In this document: piece after piece, positions 45,397 through 57,196 of the stretch
Layout: each line of letters begins with the position of its first letter
Position numbering within the stretch: the stretch's first letter is position 1
Assembly: GCA_030762935.1 (NCBI GenBank)
Contig: CM060893.1
Span: 13,436,001 to 13,500,000 of the forward strand
Source of the DNA: Hymenopus coronatus
Lineage: Eukaryota; Arthropoda; Insecta; Mantodea; Hymenopodidae
Reading direction: 5' to 3'
DNA: 64,000 nucleotides
Program-made: the position numbers and the translations under genes
The notes under the pieces: model-generated
Database searches by the model: none
The model's input: the letters and a program-made list of their open reading frames with translations, nothing else
What the model was told of the DNA's origin: nothing

Positions 45397-46090
45397 CAAC
45401 GGAATCTAGATTGTGCACCATTGCAATATCTGGCTATTTCCAACCACGTGCTCAGTTTGTGAACTCCTAGCACGTGCGTTAAACTGTTCTATACGTATTA
45501 TCCGTTATGTTATTTTGTTATTATTGTTGGTGTTTGTACGTGAGGGAACATACAAGTAAGTAAGTGGATAGACTTTTGCGGGAAGGTATAGCGATGGTGG
45601 ACACTGCTTCATGGAAGAAGAAAGTGAATCATGTGCACAAAATAATACGAAAAGCACAGGAATTAGACGGAATCATCAGTGAATGTGAACCACTAATGAT
45701 ATGTCTTGGTGACAGCGATGTTGATGATAATGCTTCCGAGAATGATGACGACGGAGACTTGTATGAAATTGAGCCATTAAAATTCTAAACGGTGAAAATC
45801 ACTTTGTGACAAGGTAACAGGCTATTTTACATTAATTTGTTCTATATTGTCATAAATACGCAATATATGCTACATCGATTATAGTACCACTGTTATTTTC
45901 AGTTAACATCAATAATAACAAATTAGTTTCATTATTCATCAGCATTCATTTACTATGTTTACGTTTACACACAATAGAGACATTTGTAATAAGCTGGGAT
46001 GTTTACTATTTACTCTGGCAAAGGCAGCATAGCCAACCTTACGCAAAACCACCCGAACTGTCAAGTGCAAGGATTCAGCGGTGGGGGTAT
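45397..46090 (+). repeat. Unrecognised 0.7-kb element, copy 2
   Basis: It corresponds to 13120-13854. This copy keeps a 74-codon open frame (see 45564-45788). The right end GGATTCAGCG plus GGGGGTAT matches copy 1. The left boundary is where similarity stops, near AACGGAATC. No inverted repeats were seen. Confidence 0.7.
45564..45788 (+). CDS. Short acidic ORF inside the 0.7-kb element (hypothetical)
   Basis: 74 residues: MDRLLREGIAMVDTASWKKK, then VNHVHKIIRKAQELDGIISE, CEPLMICLGDSDVDDNASEN and a DDDGDL-rich C terminus. A basic start and an acidic end are typical of the C-terminal part of some transposases, but I recognise no family. The frame is broken in copy 1. It may be a remnant, not a gene. 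Confidence 0.3.
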   Translation: MDRLLREGIAMVDTASWKKKVNHVHKIIRKAQELDGIISECEPLMICLGDSDVDDNASENDDDGDLYEIEPLKF

Positions 46091-46094
46091 ATAT

Positions 46095-46770
46095 AAAAGT
46101 TGTATTTACAATTATTTACAAAATTCTTGTAGTCTTGATTACCTACAATATTACATTTACGAATATTTAAGATTAATCTTAAGCCCTATGATTAGATAAT
46201 TGCATTTTTAATAATTTACAAACTTTTACTGTGCAGCTTAAAAATAAAAAGGAAAAACTAAAATACAAGTATAGGCTTTACATAAAGGTAAATATTAGTG
46301 ATAAAAAACAAAGTAATGAAAAGAATTAGTATAATCAATGTGGGTCATGTCAAAATGGAATAGATATAATATTTATAAGATTAAAAATATGAGAAGCCTA
46401 ATGCAATATAACGTTTTATAAGAAATAGCAATATATCAACTTAAATAAAGAATATGTACATATATAAAAGCAGTTAATTACAATTATTAGCTAGGAACTC
46501 TTGAATGGTATAAAAGCAGTGGTTAATTAGATGTGTCTTCAGTTAAAGTTTAAATCTATTTTCTTGCTGTATTTCCTTTAAGAATTTTGAAAGGCAGTTA
46601 TATATCTTTATATCAGAGTGCAATATGGTTCTTTGAAACAGGGAGGTGTTATGTTGATGAATATGAATATTTGTGGTTTGACTTGTATTGTACTGATGCA
46701 CAGATTCATTCTTAATGAAAGGTGAATCTGTTTTGTTATTCTATTAATGGTTACTGAAGTAATGGAGATA
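46095..46770 (-). mobile_element. LINE 3' fragment (same family as 58684-59990)
   Basis: The minus strand at about 46620-46495 gives IKIYNCLSKFLK and KTHLINHCFYTIQEF, matching GIKLYNNLP and KAHLINHCFYSINDY at the C terminus of the LINE at 58858-59901. The remainder is AT-rich 3' UTR. It starts directly after the 0.7-kb element. Confidence 0.6.
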
Positions 46771-46896
46771 TAATTCACTGTATGTTCATTGATAAATGCT
46801 TAATGAGAACTAGTTACCTCAGCTATGCTTAATTTTGCTCATATTGATGTTAGCACAAGTGGTATGTCTGTATTACCTGATATTTAGCATCCATTA

Positions 46897-48129
46897 TAGA
46901 GGTGCATCCAGTTAGTAAGTCCTGATGACCTATAAACATCACTAAGTAAGAAATATTTATTGGTGTAATACATAGACTCACTGGCTACTTTTCAACATAG
47001 TCACCACCATTGTTGAGGCATTTATCGTAACAGTACACCATTAATTGTATGCCCAAGTCATAGAATTCTGCAGCCATGAAATCACTTCAGCGTCACCGTG
47101 AAAATGTTTTCCTGCCAGAAAATGCTTCATGAGTTGGAAGAGAAGAAAGTCACTTGGAGCAAGGTCATCCACTTATTCAACACATTTTGTGTGGCGTTGA
47201 CTGTATGGAGTTTTGCATTGTCATGCACAAGCATTATGCCTCTTGTCAACATTCCACATCTCTTGTTCTGGATTGCCCGCCTGAGTTTATGCAATGTCTG
47301 TCAATATCGATCAGCCCTTGTGGTAAAACTTCACACAAGAGGACTCCACGTCAAACCCAGAAGACAGTGAACATGATTTTTTTGACAGAGATTGTCTGCT
47401 TGAATTTGGTCTTCACAGGTGAAGCACTATGCTGCCAATGCATTGATTGTTGTTTTGTCTCTGGTGTGGCATGCGACACATATTTCATCCCCAGTGACAA
47501 TATTGTTGAGAAACTTGTTACCTATCGCTGCGTATCGCTGTAGGGATGTCAATGCTGCGGCCAGATGTTTGGTTTGTGTTCATCTGTCAATTGTCTAGGC
47601 ACCCATCTTGCACACATTGTGAAAACCAAGCCACTGGGAGACAATTTTGTGCACAGGCAAGCAAGACATCTGGGGAAACTGACAAGAGAGTTGTGAAATT
47701 GTGAAGCGCCGGTTGTGCACAATTGCTTGCCGCACACTTTCCAACACTTCGGGCACTTTGGCCATTACAGTCATCGTCGTGAACATTGGTTCTTTCTTCC
47801 GTGAATTGCCTGCACCATTGTCTTACCATACTGTGACACAAAATGTCCTGTCCATACACATGACACAATTGACGATGGATCTCTGCTGGAAATTGCTTTT
47901 GAGCATGCAAAAATCGGATGGCTGCACGAACCTCGCATGTGGCAGGAGACAATATCGGAGCAACCATTTTCTCCTAGCACAGAGTGGTGACCACTGCCGT
48001 CACAAAATTGAAACTTTACTACAATGTTACCGTATACTTCCTCTCTTCTCCTGCGCAAGCACATTCATATCTGACTGGTGGTGCCATCTCTGGACATGTT
48101 TGGGACTTACTTTCTGGATGCACCTCGTA
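46897..48129 (-). mobile_element. Full-length but dead mariner element
   Basis: The ends are inverted: GAGGTGCATCCAGTTAGTAA at the left and, inverted, GAGGTGCATCCAGAAAGTAA at the right, with TA dinucleotides next to both. On the minus strand the transposase reads SPATCEVRAAIRFLHAQKQF, EIHRQLCHVYGQD and RQFTEERTNVHDDD at the N terminus. It continues with VHDNAKLHT around the second catalytic Asp and ends KCLNNGGDYVEK near 46985. The order and length (~330 codons) are as in mariner. Frameshifts and stops disrupt it. Confidence 0.8.
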
Positions 48130-48631
48130 CTTCAGTTCACTGGTAGCCATTAATGTAATGAAACTGCAAACATGATAAACATGACAGCAAATAATTTAAC
48201 AATTAGTAGGATCATTATATTGGGCTATACATGTGCTGTAGCTGTGACAGTTATAACCATTATCCAAAAACAACAAGTCACACTCCGGAAGGCCCTATCC
48301 TTGCAATGTTAAACGAGTCCTATTCAATGTAGCTTTTCTCTTAATTTCTTAGGAATACATTGCTGAAATTTTTACTGTAGTAAGATTATGCTTTTGGCTT
48401 CACTTTAACTAGGGATTTGGGGATGCTGTATTTTTCTAATTAAACATACACTTTTTTATTAATATGTATTTTTTCCTAATTTTTAATGTTTTTTGGTGCA
48501 ATCCAGAAAGCAGTTATATTTTTAAACCCTTATGTTAAAATAAGCACAATATTGTAATAAACATGTCCTGAAAGTTTCAAAGTAATATCTCTTCAGGAAG
48601 TTGAGAAAAGTTACATTATATATTTAAAAAA
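48130..48631. other. Intergenic sequence, nothing recognised
   Basis: AT-rich sequence between the mariner and the next R900 copy, without open frames of interest. Confidence 0.35.
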
Positions 48632-49337
48632 TCTGATGTGTTCCATTCACATGACTTTCTCTACATATCTGCAACAAATTATTGTTAAAAAGCTCTTCTA
48701 TTTACTTCATGCTAATCAAGAAAAAATTAACAGAAATAGTCTTATTACTTGTTTCCTTGTAAGTAGAAGCAAAATAAGGGAGTACCATTGGTTAAAGTGA
48801 TAGTCAAAAGCTGTTGCTATGTGACCGAAGGTCCTTTGTATGGAGTTGACAAATTCCTGTATGAGAAAAGAGTTAAGTTTTTCATAGCTGAAAACAAAAA
48901 CCAGGGATATCTTAAAAACGATCAACTCCACGAAAAAAAAAAAAATGTATATGACATAAATTGTGTGTTTTAATGTGCTCTACATTTTCTTTGTGGTAAG
49001 TTTTTGTCCATCTCTTACGGTTTAGCAGTTATGCAAAAATTCGTAAAATTCATTCAGAATAAAGTAGTCTTCAGAGGCCATTCCCAGAAAATTCAAGATA
49101 TAGATTTTATTTGTCAAGTAAATACCTTAAATTTACAAGATTTTAATCAAAATCGTTAGAGCCATTTTTTAGAAAATCAAAATTTTCGAACTATTTTCCA
49201 TGTAAAGGGTAGTTTGGGGTGAAGGGATTTTCTTGAAAATCTTTGTGTCGCATCCTTGGAAGATATCAAACCTAAATACCAAGTTTGCTTTTTAACGGTC
49301 TTTTTATTTTTGAGCTATGCTGCCCACAGACAGATAG

Positions 49338-49370
<33 letters not shown>

Positions 49371-49512
49371 CATGTTTCTAAAAATGCTTTTTTTGGGTTC
49401 AGGGGGTCTTAAAACATATATTTACGGTGAAATCTCGGTATCAAATTTTTGGGTGCAATACAATACCTTCTCTATACACTATGTACATAGTGCATATAGA
49501 GAAAATAAAAAT
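48632..49512 (+). repeat. R900 repeat, full-length copy
   Basis: The head is TCTGATGTGTTCCATTCACA. The CA tract is at 49336-49367. The terminal palindrome TTCTCTATACACTATGTACA then TAGTGCATATAGAGAA lies at 49469-49504. Confidence 0.92.
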
Positions 49513-50024
49513 TGTACTTACAGTAAAAGGCCTCTGAAGTTTGAATCAGTGTATTCCTGATTCACATGCTGGGTCACCCACCAGTTTGTGCTTGTATTTT
49601 CTGCTCTGCTGGTTTGTACTCTGCTCCATTGCTCTAAATGCTTTATTAGAGGCCCTAATCCTTTCTCTGTCCAATTTGGACACTACTTTTATTGCATTAC
49701 AGCTAATTGAAATGCAACCTGTGTTAAGGCTCTTTGGAAGGGTAAAAAATCTTGAATTTTGTGTTTTTTGCTCATTTTGTTTGAATGTGATCTATGGTAT
49801 TTTAGTTTTAAAATGATATACAATTTATGTACTCAACGCAGGATTCAAATTAATGCTAAGTGGGCATGGCATGTTTTAATGAAGACTCTTAAAACATTGA
49901 ACTTATTCAATTATATACTTCTGAGGAATGGTTAATGTTCAGAAGGGAGATATTAGCACTGGCCAGCTTGTTGAACACATTAGTTCGGTGGTTTCACCAC
50001 AGATAGCACCATAGCTAGAAACAT
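49513..50024. other. Intergenic sequence, unassigned
   Basis: The frame at 49541-49816 has no recognisable motif. The right part may be the body of the LINE whose C terminus starts near 50080, but I could not confirm this. Confidence 0.3.
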
Positions 50025-50079
50025 GTGGTTTGTTTTAAATTAAAGCAGGCACTCTTTGTGGCCCGTTCCACCATCTGCA

Positions 50080-50509
50080 GGCTGCAGACCGTGCAGAAAA
50101 GGGCACTGAGGATTATATATGGCACATACCGTAGATTCCCGATCCACGTACTCCATTCCCACTTCGGAATTCCCTATATAGTGGATGTTGTGCGAGCTCT
50201 TTCTCGCACAATTTACATTAAACTTGCTCCTCACCCCCATCCCCTGGTGAATCTCTCGGTCGCTACTACTGCACGCTGCCCAGAAGACGCGTCAGCTACA
50301 GGCTTCCCAAGGATGCCTTGGGATGGTAGTTTCGGCCGTTTCTCCCTTCAATACACACTTCCCTGCCAAGTTAAGCAACACTGGGGCCGGCCACACCTCG
50401 GTTGGGTGACCACCACAGAGATTGTAGCACCGTATGGCTCGGAGAACCTCTTGGCAACAGCGAGAATGAAATTGTTTTGTTTACTTAAAATGGCAACGTT
50501 TTCAGCGTG
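50080..50509 (+). mobile_element. LINE C-terminal fragment with a 5S-rRNA-like segment
   Basis: ICRLQTVQKRALRIIYGTYR then FPIHVLHSHFGIPYIVDVVR and IKLAPHPHPLV match the region after the reverse transcriptase in Jockey-type LINEs. Downstream, 50373-50424 reads AAGTTAAGCAACACTGGGGC and GGTTGGGTGACCACC, which resembles the internal promoter region of 5S rRNA. Whether the 5S-like part belongs to the LINE or to a separate 5S-derived SINE cannot be decided here. Confidence 0.55.
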
Positions 50510-50778
50510 AAAAATATATATATGGCGTGTTATTTATGGATGCTCTTTAACTACTGTGGTTCTCAGCGTCCCATCCAAAATTGGGCGTGAAAGACCGCCT
50601 AATTTTGCTCAGAGACCCTATCAGGCTTGAGGTTCTTTTACGTGCCGTAAATCTACGACACGGGACCACCGGCTTTACTTCCCTTCCGAAGGACTTTCAC
50701 ACCCGAAAAAAATCCATCAACCTGCGACTTTGGGTATATGAAGTTAGCATGGTAACCATTACACCACGGAGGGCGACT
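50510..50778 (-). mobile_element. SINE-1, minus orientation
   Basis: An imperfect target duplication, TTTTCAGCGTG (50499-50509) and TTTTCAGTGTG (50779-50789), flanks it. The reversed head GGTAACCATTACACCACGGA lies at the right. The B-box segment is partly deleted. Confidence 0.88.
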
Positions 50779-50789
50779 TTTTCAGTGTG

Positions 50790-51277
50790 TAATCATTTGA
50801 TTTCTCCATTTGCGTGGTGTGACACCGATTGAAATTCATCGCCAGTTAAGTGAGATATGTGGTGATTGTGTCATGAATGTGTCTAATGTGCGTTTGTGGG
50901 TGCGATAGTTCAAAGAAGGCAGAACGTTGTGTGACAAACCAAGAGAATCTCGGCCTCGATAACATAACCAAGCGAGTGGAGAAACGTGTTTTGGAGGATC
51001 ACCGAATGGCTGTGGAACAGATCACCTCCATAGTAGGCATTTCCAAGGAATCTGTGCACACAATCCTGCCGTGCCGCTATTGCATCAGCAATTTTCCAGA
51101 CTCCTGGAAAACAGACTCCTAAAGAAGCGTTCGCAGCGGCCATGAAATCATGGAGTCAACATTGCAAAAAATGTGTACGGCTGCAGGGAGATTACGCCGA
51201 GAAGTGACACAAGTTTCATAATGTGCGTGTAATTAGTGAGAAAAAAAATCGGAGGTGTTATAACTTGAATGCACCTC
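50790..51277 (+). mobile_element. Mariner remnant with internal deletion
   Basis: TPIEIHRQLSEICGDCVMNV, VRLWVR, FKEGRTLCDKPRESRPR and, in another frame, EKRVLEDHRMAVEQITSIVG then SKESVHTIL are the mariner N-terminal helix-turn-helix blocks. The catalytic centre is missing. The right terminal repeat (inverted: CGAGGTGCATTCAAGTTATA) is at 51260-51277. The left terminus is lost next to the SINE. Confidence 0.72.
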
Positions 51278-51278
51278 G

Positions 51279-51794
51279 TAATTATCTATATTTTTAATGT
51301 ATGTGTAAGTGAATTATAAATCATTACTAAGTGATATTTGTGTGACTCAAATTCTTTTAATTTAATAAATACCAAGTTTGGTTTTAACCAAATTTTCATT
51401 TTTGAATTGTGTTGTTGTAGACCACTCAAATTCACGTCTTCCAAGACGTGATAATAAAAAATTTCTGGAAATAGACCGTGAAGTTTCTTTATAATGAAAT
51501 ATTGTATATAACTGATGCACAATAAAATAAACAAAATTTTATTATATAGTAAATATAGTTCTTGTTAAAAGCCACGATTTACGTGCAAAATGTATTGTGG
51601 TATTCCATCTCAAATGGTAAGTCGCTACTTATTTGTTTTTTCTCATGATCATGCAAATTGAATATCACATGGCTAACACTTTTTGATATGTGACTAATGA
51701 TTTAACCTAACATAGTGTAATGTTAGATTGGAACACTACAGTTAGAGGGGAATTTTTAAATGAGTATAGTCAGTGGTATCAGAGTTTCTTAATT
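51279..51794. other. Intergenic sequence, nothing recognised
   Basis: AT-rich; a short R900-like phrase (TAAATACCAAGTTTGGTTTT, about 51363-51420) is present but too short to call a copy. Confidence 0.35.
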
Positions 51795-52643
51795 GTGCTT
51801 CTTTTCACGTGACTTTCTTCACATCTCTGTAAGAAATTATTTTAAAAATCTTATTTTTCTATCTACTTCTGCTAATTGTGACAAACATTAACAGAAATGC
51901 TTTCTTGTTAGTAGAAGGGAAATAATGGAACACACTAGGCTAAAATGATAGTAAAATCTTTTAAAAGCTGGTTGCCATGTGGATGAAATCCGTTTTTTTG
52001 CATTGCCAGGAGTTGATAAATTCCCATGTGTGAAAAGTTGGAAGTATTTTAAAACTGAAACCAATAACAAGAAATGTCTAAAAAAAATGGTCAATTCTAT
52101 GGGGGAAAAAAATTATATAAATTGTGCGTTTCGATGGGAACTAGATATTATGTGTAGAAAGTTTTTGTCTACCTCATATGCTTTACTAGCTATTCAAAAT
52201 CCAGCAAAATTCATCCAGGATAAATAAGTCTTCAGAGACTATTCCCAGAAAATTCAAGATATACATTATATTTTTCGGTTGTGTAAATATCTTTAATATA
52301 AGTTATTTTCATAAAAATAGTTTGAGCTATTTTTGAGAAAATCAAAATTTTCGAAAAGTGTTCCATGTAAAGGGTAGGAGATTTTCCTCAAAATCTCCAT
52401 GTCACATCCTTGGAAGACACTAAACTTATATACCCAGTTTTGTATTGTATCAACTTTTCGTTTTTGAGTTATCGTGTTCGCAAACATAGGGACACATATG
52501 CACAGACCTTTTTCTAAAAATTCTATTTTTATTCGGGGGACCCTAAAATTCTGATGGAATCTTGCTATCAAATTTTTGGGTGGAATGCAATGCCTTCTAT
52601 GTACACTATGTACATAATATCTACTTATAGAGAAAGTAAAAAG
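51795..52643 (+). repeat. R900 repeat, near full length
   Basis: It starts at CACGTGACTTTCTTCACATC, so the first dozen bases are gone. It runs to CACTATGTACATAATATCTA followed by AGAGAAAGTAAAAAG. The CA tract is absent. Confidence 0.85.
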
Positions 52644-53289
52644 AGGAAACAAGATGATGTGCTGAAAGGTAATTCCTACTTGAAATGAGGCAGTTACAAG
52701 ACATGAATTCTAAATGTTAACTGCATTGTATTTACAATAGTTTACAATGGGGATGATGAGCTTTCTTCATAATGTTTATGTGAAGTGATTTATAGTGGTC
52801 ACCCTGCCCGTTGACCCAGGGATTGTGTTCAGTGTTCCGAGGCATGTTCATTCTTGAAGTATTTAATTATTAAAATAAATTAAGTTCTCTTCGGAGTTCT
52901 AGTGCTGTGGAGAGTAGCAGAGCGATGGCAAAAAGCCATGAGAGACCGAGGTTCCAAAATCAGGGGTGTAAATATGTTTCTTAAACTGACCTCAGCATTA
53001 TGTTAACATTATCCTAAAGGCCTCAGCAAAAGACAAGCTGACATCAGCAAAAAGCAAACAATTTCACACAAAAAGGCTAAGGGATGAGAAATTCGATCTT
53101 CACGAGGCCAGCAGCAGTTGAATTGACCTAGTGTCTGCCCCCAGGCTTACACAAGAAATCTTAGTTCCTTTTCTCTCACTAACATAAATTAAAATATTAC
53201 TATGGAAAAAATATAAATACCAACTCAATGTGTAATGAAACTTTATTTTGTTAACACCTACTTCGGCTGGTGGACTCCATTATTACTGG
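52644..53289. other. Intergenic sequence, nothing recognised
   Basis: No exon, repeat family or transposon motif was seen. Confidence 0.3.
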
Positions 53290-54620
53290 TTTTAATAATA
53301 GACACTTTATTGTGGCACTGTTTTTGCACATTTCTAAAGCTTTCAACTATATTTGGCATGAGGGCCTCCTGCTACGCCTCATTTAGCTCCATATACCATC
53401 CTACATAATTCATCTTCTGCATTCTTATCTTCATTACTTCGTTCTCTGTATCTGAAGATGTTATTTCTACTACCATCCCATCTATGCTGGGATTCCTTAA
53501 GGAAGCATTGTAGGCCCCCTGATTTTCCTTATTTAAATGAATACATTACAGTCCCACCCTGGCTGACAGATCTTCCAGTTTGGTGATGATAATGCAATAG
53601 CCTTCGTCTCTACCCAGGACAAGATTGCAACCCAAAGGATCCAGCAATACGCCAATGTACTCACCACATGGTTCAACACATGACGTTTAAAGGTCAATGC
53701 CAGCAAGTCACAGGCAGTGACCTATACTCGCTGTAAGCTTTCAGATGATCTATCCCGCCTGCGACTAGCCGATGGTGATGTTACTGTAAGCCAAGTAAGT
53801 ACCTTGCGTGATACTAGATTATAAATTGACCTGGAAACCTCGTATTGAAGAACTGTCCCAAAAAAAAAAAAAAAAAAAAAATTAGTCGTCGAATGGCAAT
53901 GTTATATCCATTGTATTCACGAAAATCATCTATGTCTATTCTTAAAAAGGTGTTATTGGACAAACAGGTTCTCCAACCTCCGTTGGCCTATGGATGCCAA
54001 GTTTGGCGAATGACCGCTAAATCCCACTTTTCCCATCTTTAAATACTCCAAAACAAAATGCCAGTATATACTGACTGGTACATCCCCAACCAAGACATCC
54101 ATCGTGACCTCTCCTTCCCCTTATAACAGATTATATCCTCACTCTTTCCCAGAAATTTTACGGTGCCCTTTCAAACAGCTTTGACACCCTCATTTGCGGC
54201 CTTGGGGAGTATGACCTCAACCCAGGAGAACGCTACAAGCGCCCCAGACTTATCTTTGGTTAATAATGGTCGATTAAGGGACCAGCGCTTAAAGAGAAAA
54301 GGGAGAAAGAATAATAAAAACATTAAAACTTTAAAAAATAAAAATGAACAAAAATATTTATGATTCTAAAAAAGGGGGGGGGACTAAATAAAACAAAAGA
54401 AAAGTAAATAAAAAGAAACAAAAAATCTTATTACTGACTCAACACACTACTCGCCACTGTCGTTCTCATCTCTTTCCACCATCTCTTTACTTTACCCACC
54501 ATCATCCTACCAGGTAAGGACAACAGTCCTGGAATGATTTCTGACGGAGGACACCATCGGCGTGCTGGTGAATTCACCCCCCAGTGACTCTGTGCTGGAA
54601 GAAGTAGGAGAATAAGCCTT
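53290..54620 (+). mobile_element. Jockey-type LINE remnant (reverse transcriptase and 3' part)
   Basis: In shifting frames: LKLSTIFGMRASCY (the FDxVWHxGLL block), IPSMLGFLKEAL in place of AGVPQGSVL, PPWLTDLPVW then GDDNAIAFVS in place of ADDTA, TTWFNT and RLKVNASKSQAVTYT, RMAMLYPLYSRKSSMSILKK, LDKQVLQPPLAYGCQVWRMT and YIPNQDIHRDLSFPL. This is the normal order for the palm, thumb and C-terminal part. An A-rich segment follows at 54290-54430. Many stops are present and the YADD-type catalytic motif is mutated. Confidence 0.75.
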
Positions 54621-54957
54621 TGTAAGAATAGTATACAGTGGATACAGAAATTCAACACACCAGATTATATAAAACTGTTTTCGGTCAATTAAACGGTTAT
54701 CCAAATGGGAATTTGGAACTCCATTTTCCCATTATTTGCTTACTACCACCGAAGAAATAGATACCGCGAAAGAAATCTTAACCAACCGGATTTCGCGATT
54801 CGATCTATTGTTATAATGAGGTATTTGGTATTTTCATATCGAAGAGGTGTTGAAATTACAGTAGGTAACATATTTTAGTAAACGTGCGATGCCAGGGCCT
54901 CCCCTAATCGTTTTAGTGAGAAATTACGATTAATATTACAACTACTTTAACAACAAA

Positions 54958-55016
54958 ATGAACATCTGTGAAGCAAAACACTGGAGATGGATTTTACCTA
55001 GAAAAGGAGACGAAAG
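54958..55016 (+). other. Candidate 5' exon of the right-hand gene
   Basis: A short open stretch starting at ATG (MNICEAKHWRWILPRKGDE) ends at a near-perfect donor AAAG|GTAAGT. It cannot be joined in frame to the exon at 61478 (the join would give a stop after 12 codons), so it would have to be untranslated, carry an upstream ORF, or join through an unseen exon. It may also be a chance donor. Confidence 0.25.
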
Positions 55017-55480
55017 GTAAGTATAAATTTTGGCTACTTTTGTTTTATTCTTGTGTAAAATTATAAGTCGGATTAAGAAAACCAAACTCAGAGCATAGTA
55101 CTTCATCAGCGGCATTGTTCAGGAGTTTTAATAGATTCAGTAGAGTCAATATTCTTTTGAAATCGTAGAAATCAAATGATATAAGCATGTAGTGCTTAAC
55201 CAATCTAACGGTGCATTATTGTTCATAAGCAGAAATCACGGGAATAAATATTTTAGGACGCACTTCTATATGTATTCAGTAATGTTCTCGTTTATAAATT
55301 TTACTTTCTAAGTAATAGTACTGTAACACTTTCTTCAGGTTATTTTCGTTTGGAGTGCTGTGTGCTTATGCGAAAGGTGTGATCGTTTGAATAATTTGTG
55401 TGGTCGTAAGTGGAGTGATGACCTGTTAGAATAATTGATGTGGGAGCAGTTTATTTATTTTTTTTCTGTGCTGCAATGCA
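55017..55480. other. Intergenic or intronic sequence, nothing recognised
   Basis: AT-rich sequence between the candidate 5' exon and a mariner fragment. Confidence 0.3.
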
Positions 55481-55486
55481 ATGAAA

Positions 55487-55840
55487 CTACGAGGGATGAT
55501 CAGAAACTAAGGTTAAAAAGCCTGCAGTGAAACGAGTATATTTAATTTCGTAAACTAATACAACCACCTGATGGTATATACATTAAGTTATTTTTCCATA
55601 TAGCCACCATATCGGTTGAGGCACTTATCGCTTCGTGGGACGAGTTTGAATGTTCCCTCTGGTAAAAATACGATCTTTGTTCCTTTGGCGATCCAGATTT
55701 CGTAATATATTATTCGGCCGTTAGAGGGAGGGTGGTCGATGAAGTCCCAGCGAAATTGTTTCCACCACGTGGTGGTCTTCAGTTGGGCTGTATGAAGTCG
55801 CGCGTTGTTGAGGAGACCTAGCCGTTTCCTCCACAAACCT
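55487..55840 (-). mobile_element. Mariner C-terminal fragment
   Basis: The minus strand gives LLNNARLHTAQLKTTTWWKQ, FRWDFIDHPPS and FKLVPRSDKCLNRYGGYMEK with a stop at 55588. These are the mariner catalytic-core and C-terminal motifs. The Asp of the usual HDNARxH motif is Asn here, and the normal PDLAPSDFHLF block is replaced by unrelated sequence shared with 1261-1293. The terminal repeat, CTACGAGGGATGATCAGAAA, is at the left. The N-terminal half is missing. Confidence 0.75.
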
Positions 55841-56139
55841 CTGCCAGTTGTCAGTGAATGTCAGCCGCGGTTACATGTTTCACTCACAGAAATTAAATAA
55901 CCGAGCGGGTTTCTTTGCGAGACCAGTTTTTCAAACGCGTCCCATTTGTGTTTATGTGTGTGGGGGGGGGGGACCTCATACAGCAAAAGGACCATCCTTC
56001 TCATAATTTGGACCATAATAAGAAAGTTATGGAAGATAAACAATATCTATAACAACAAATCCACGGTACTGGTAGCTGTTCGAATATTTTTAAGTGCCTT
56101 ATTCTTTGCTGATGCGTTTGGTTTCTTTTGAATAGTACA
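55841..56139. other. Intergenic sequence, nothing recognised
   Basis: No motif was seen. A G-run at 55963-55971 is the only notable composition. Confidence 0.3.
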
Positions 56140-56422
56140 AAACAATGGCGTATTATTTATGGACGCTCTTTAACTGCTTTGGTTTTCAGCGTCCCATTCT
56201 ATACTGGACGTGAAAGATCGCTTAATTTTGCTCAGAGGCCTCTCTATCAGGCTTGAGGTTCTTTTACGTGCCGTAAATCTACGACACGGGACGGCTTTAC
56301 TTCCCTTCCGAAGGAAACCATGCTAAGGATTTTTACGCCCGAAAAAAGCCATCGTCCTCCGCCGGGTTTGAATCCGCGACCTATGAAGATAGCATGGTAA
56401 CCATTACACCACGGAGGGCGAC
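56140..56422 (-). mobile_element. SINE-1, minus orientation, 12-base target duplication
   Basis: TTGAATAGTACA is present at 56128-56139 and 56423-56434. The reversed head GCATGGTAACCATTACACCA and the B-box side CCGGGTTTGAATCCGCGACC are well preserved. Confidence 0.92.
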
Positions 56423-56434
56423 TTGAATAGTACA

Positions 56435-57186
56435 CCTCATTTAGTAACACAAGAGAAGGAATGAGTGGACGAACATTGTAAACCACTTGGGAGTGAAGCT
56501 GGAAGAGCACATCAGGGACTTGAGGTGTTGGGGATTTGGAGCTGCAGGGTCCTTGTACCAGATTTGAGGTCTATGATGTCGGTTCCCCGAAGTTGCACCA
56601 TTTGAGGGCTCTTATGGTCCACATTTTACTTACTGCGAGATCTGGGGCATGGCTGCAGTCTCAAGTCTGTTGGTACTTCAATAGTTGCAAGAAATGCAAT
56701 TTTACTTAAGGACACCCTTTAACTACTGTGGTATCTTTGACCTATCTATTCTGTTCCTCTCTCTTTTCCCGTGAGACTTCTAAGCAAAGCCTCATGACTT
56801 CCCTATGCGGAGGACGAGATTTTGCGCCAAACTATGGCAGTTTACCTTTTCATCAGAGCACATTTGCTAGGTCTCTTGGGGATTATAATCCCAGAACACG
56901 CAGCTTCAGGCTCACCTGCTTCCCTGCATGGCATGTGGGAAGTCTCTGGTAACAATAGAGTAATCCCACCAGCAGCTAAGGCTGAGCTCCTATACAACCT
57001 TTCAAAAGTTGCTTGGATGCCCCAAAATAAAACAAAAATGTTTGAAACAAACTTATACCAGCAATGCACAAGGGCCATACACCATAACAAGCTACTGTTG
57101 AAGAGCTACCTTCTATCACTCCACAACCTCATTCTCAGCCTCCACCCTGCAAACCCCACATTCCCATCAGTATGTGGTTAAACCCT
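56435..57186. other. Intergenic sequence with a short SINE-1 tail fragment
   Basis: 56704-56735 (AAGGACACCCTTTAACTACT) matches the minus-strand SINE-1 end. The GC-richer 56750-57180 contains an open frame of 119 codons without recognised motifs; it may be a LINE ORF fragment. Confidence 0.35.
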
Positions 57187-57196
57187 AAGGAGGGTA

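Noticed and set aside
47098..48153. Several plus-strand open frames
   Set aside because: They are shadows of the minus-strand mariner transposase remnant at 46985-47967.
50373..50424. 5S rRNA gene
   Set aside because: Only internal segments resemble 5S; the 5' and 3' parts that should pair are absent and LINE coding sequence lies immediately upstream.
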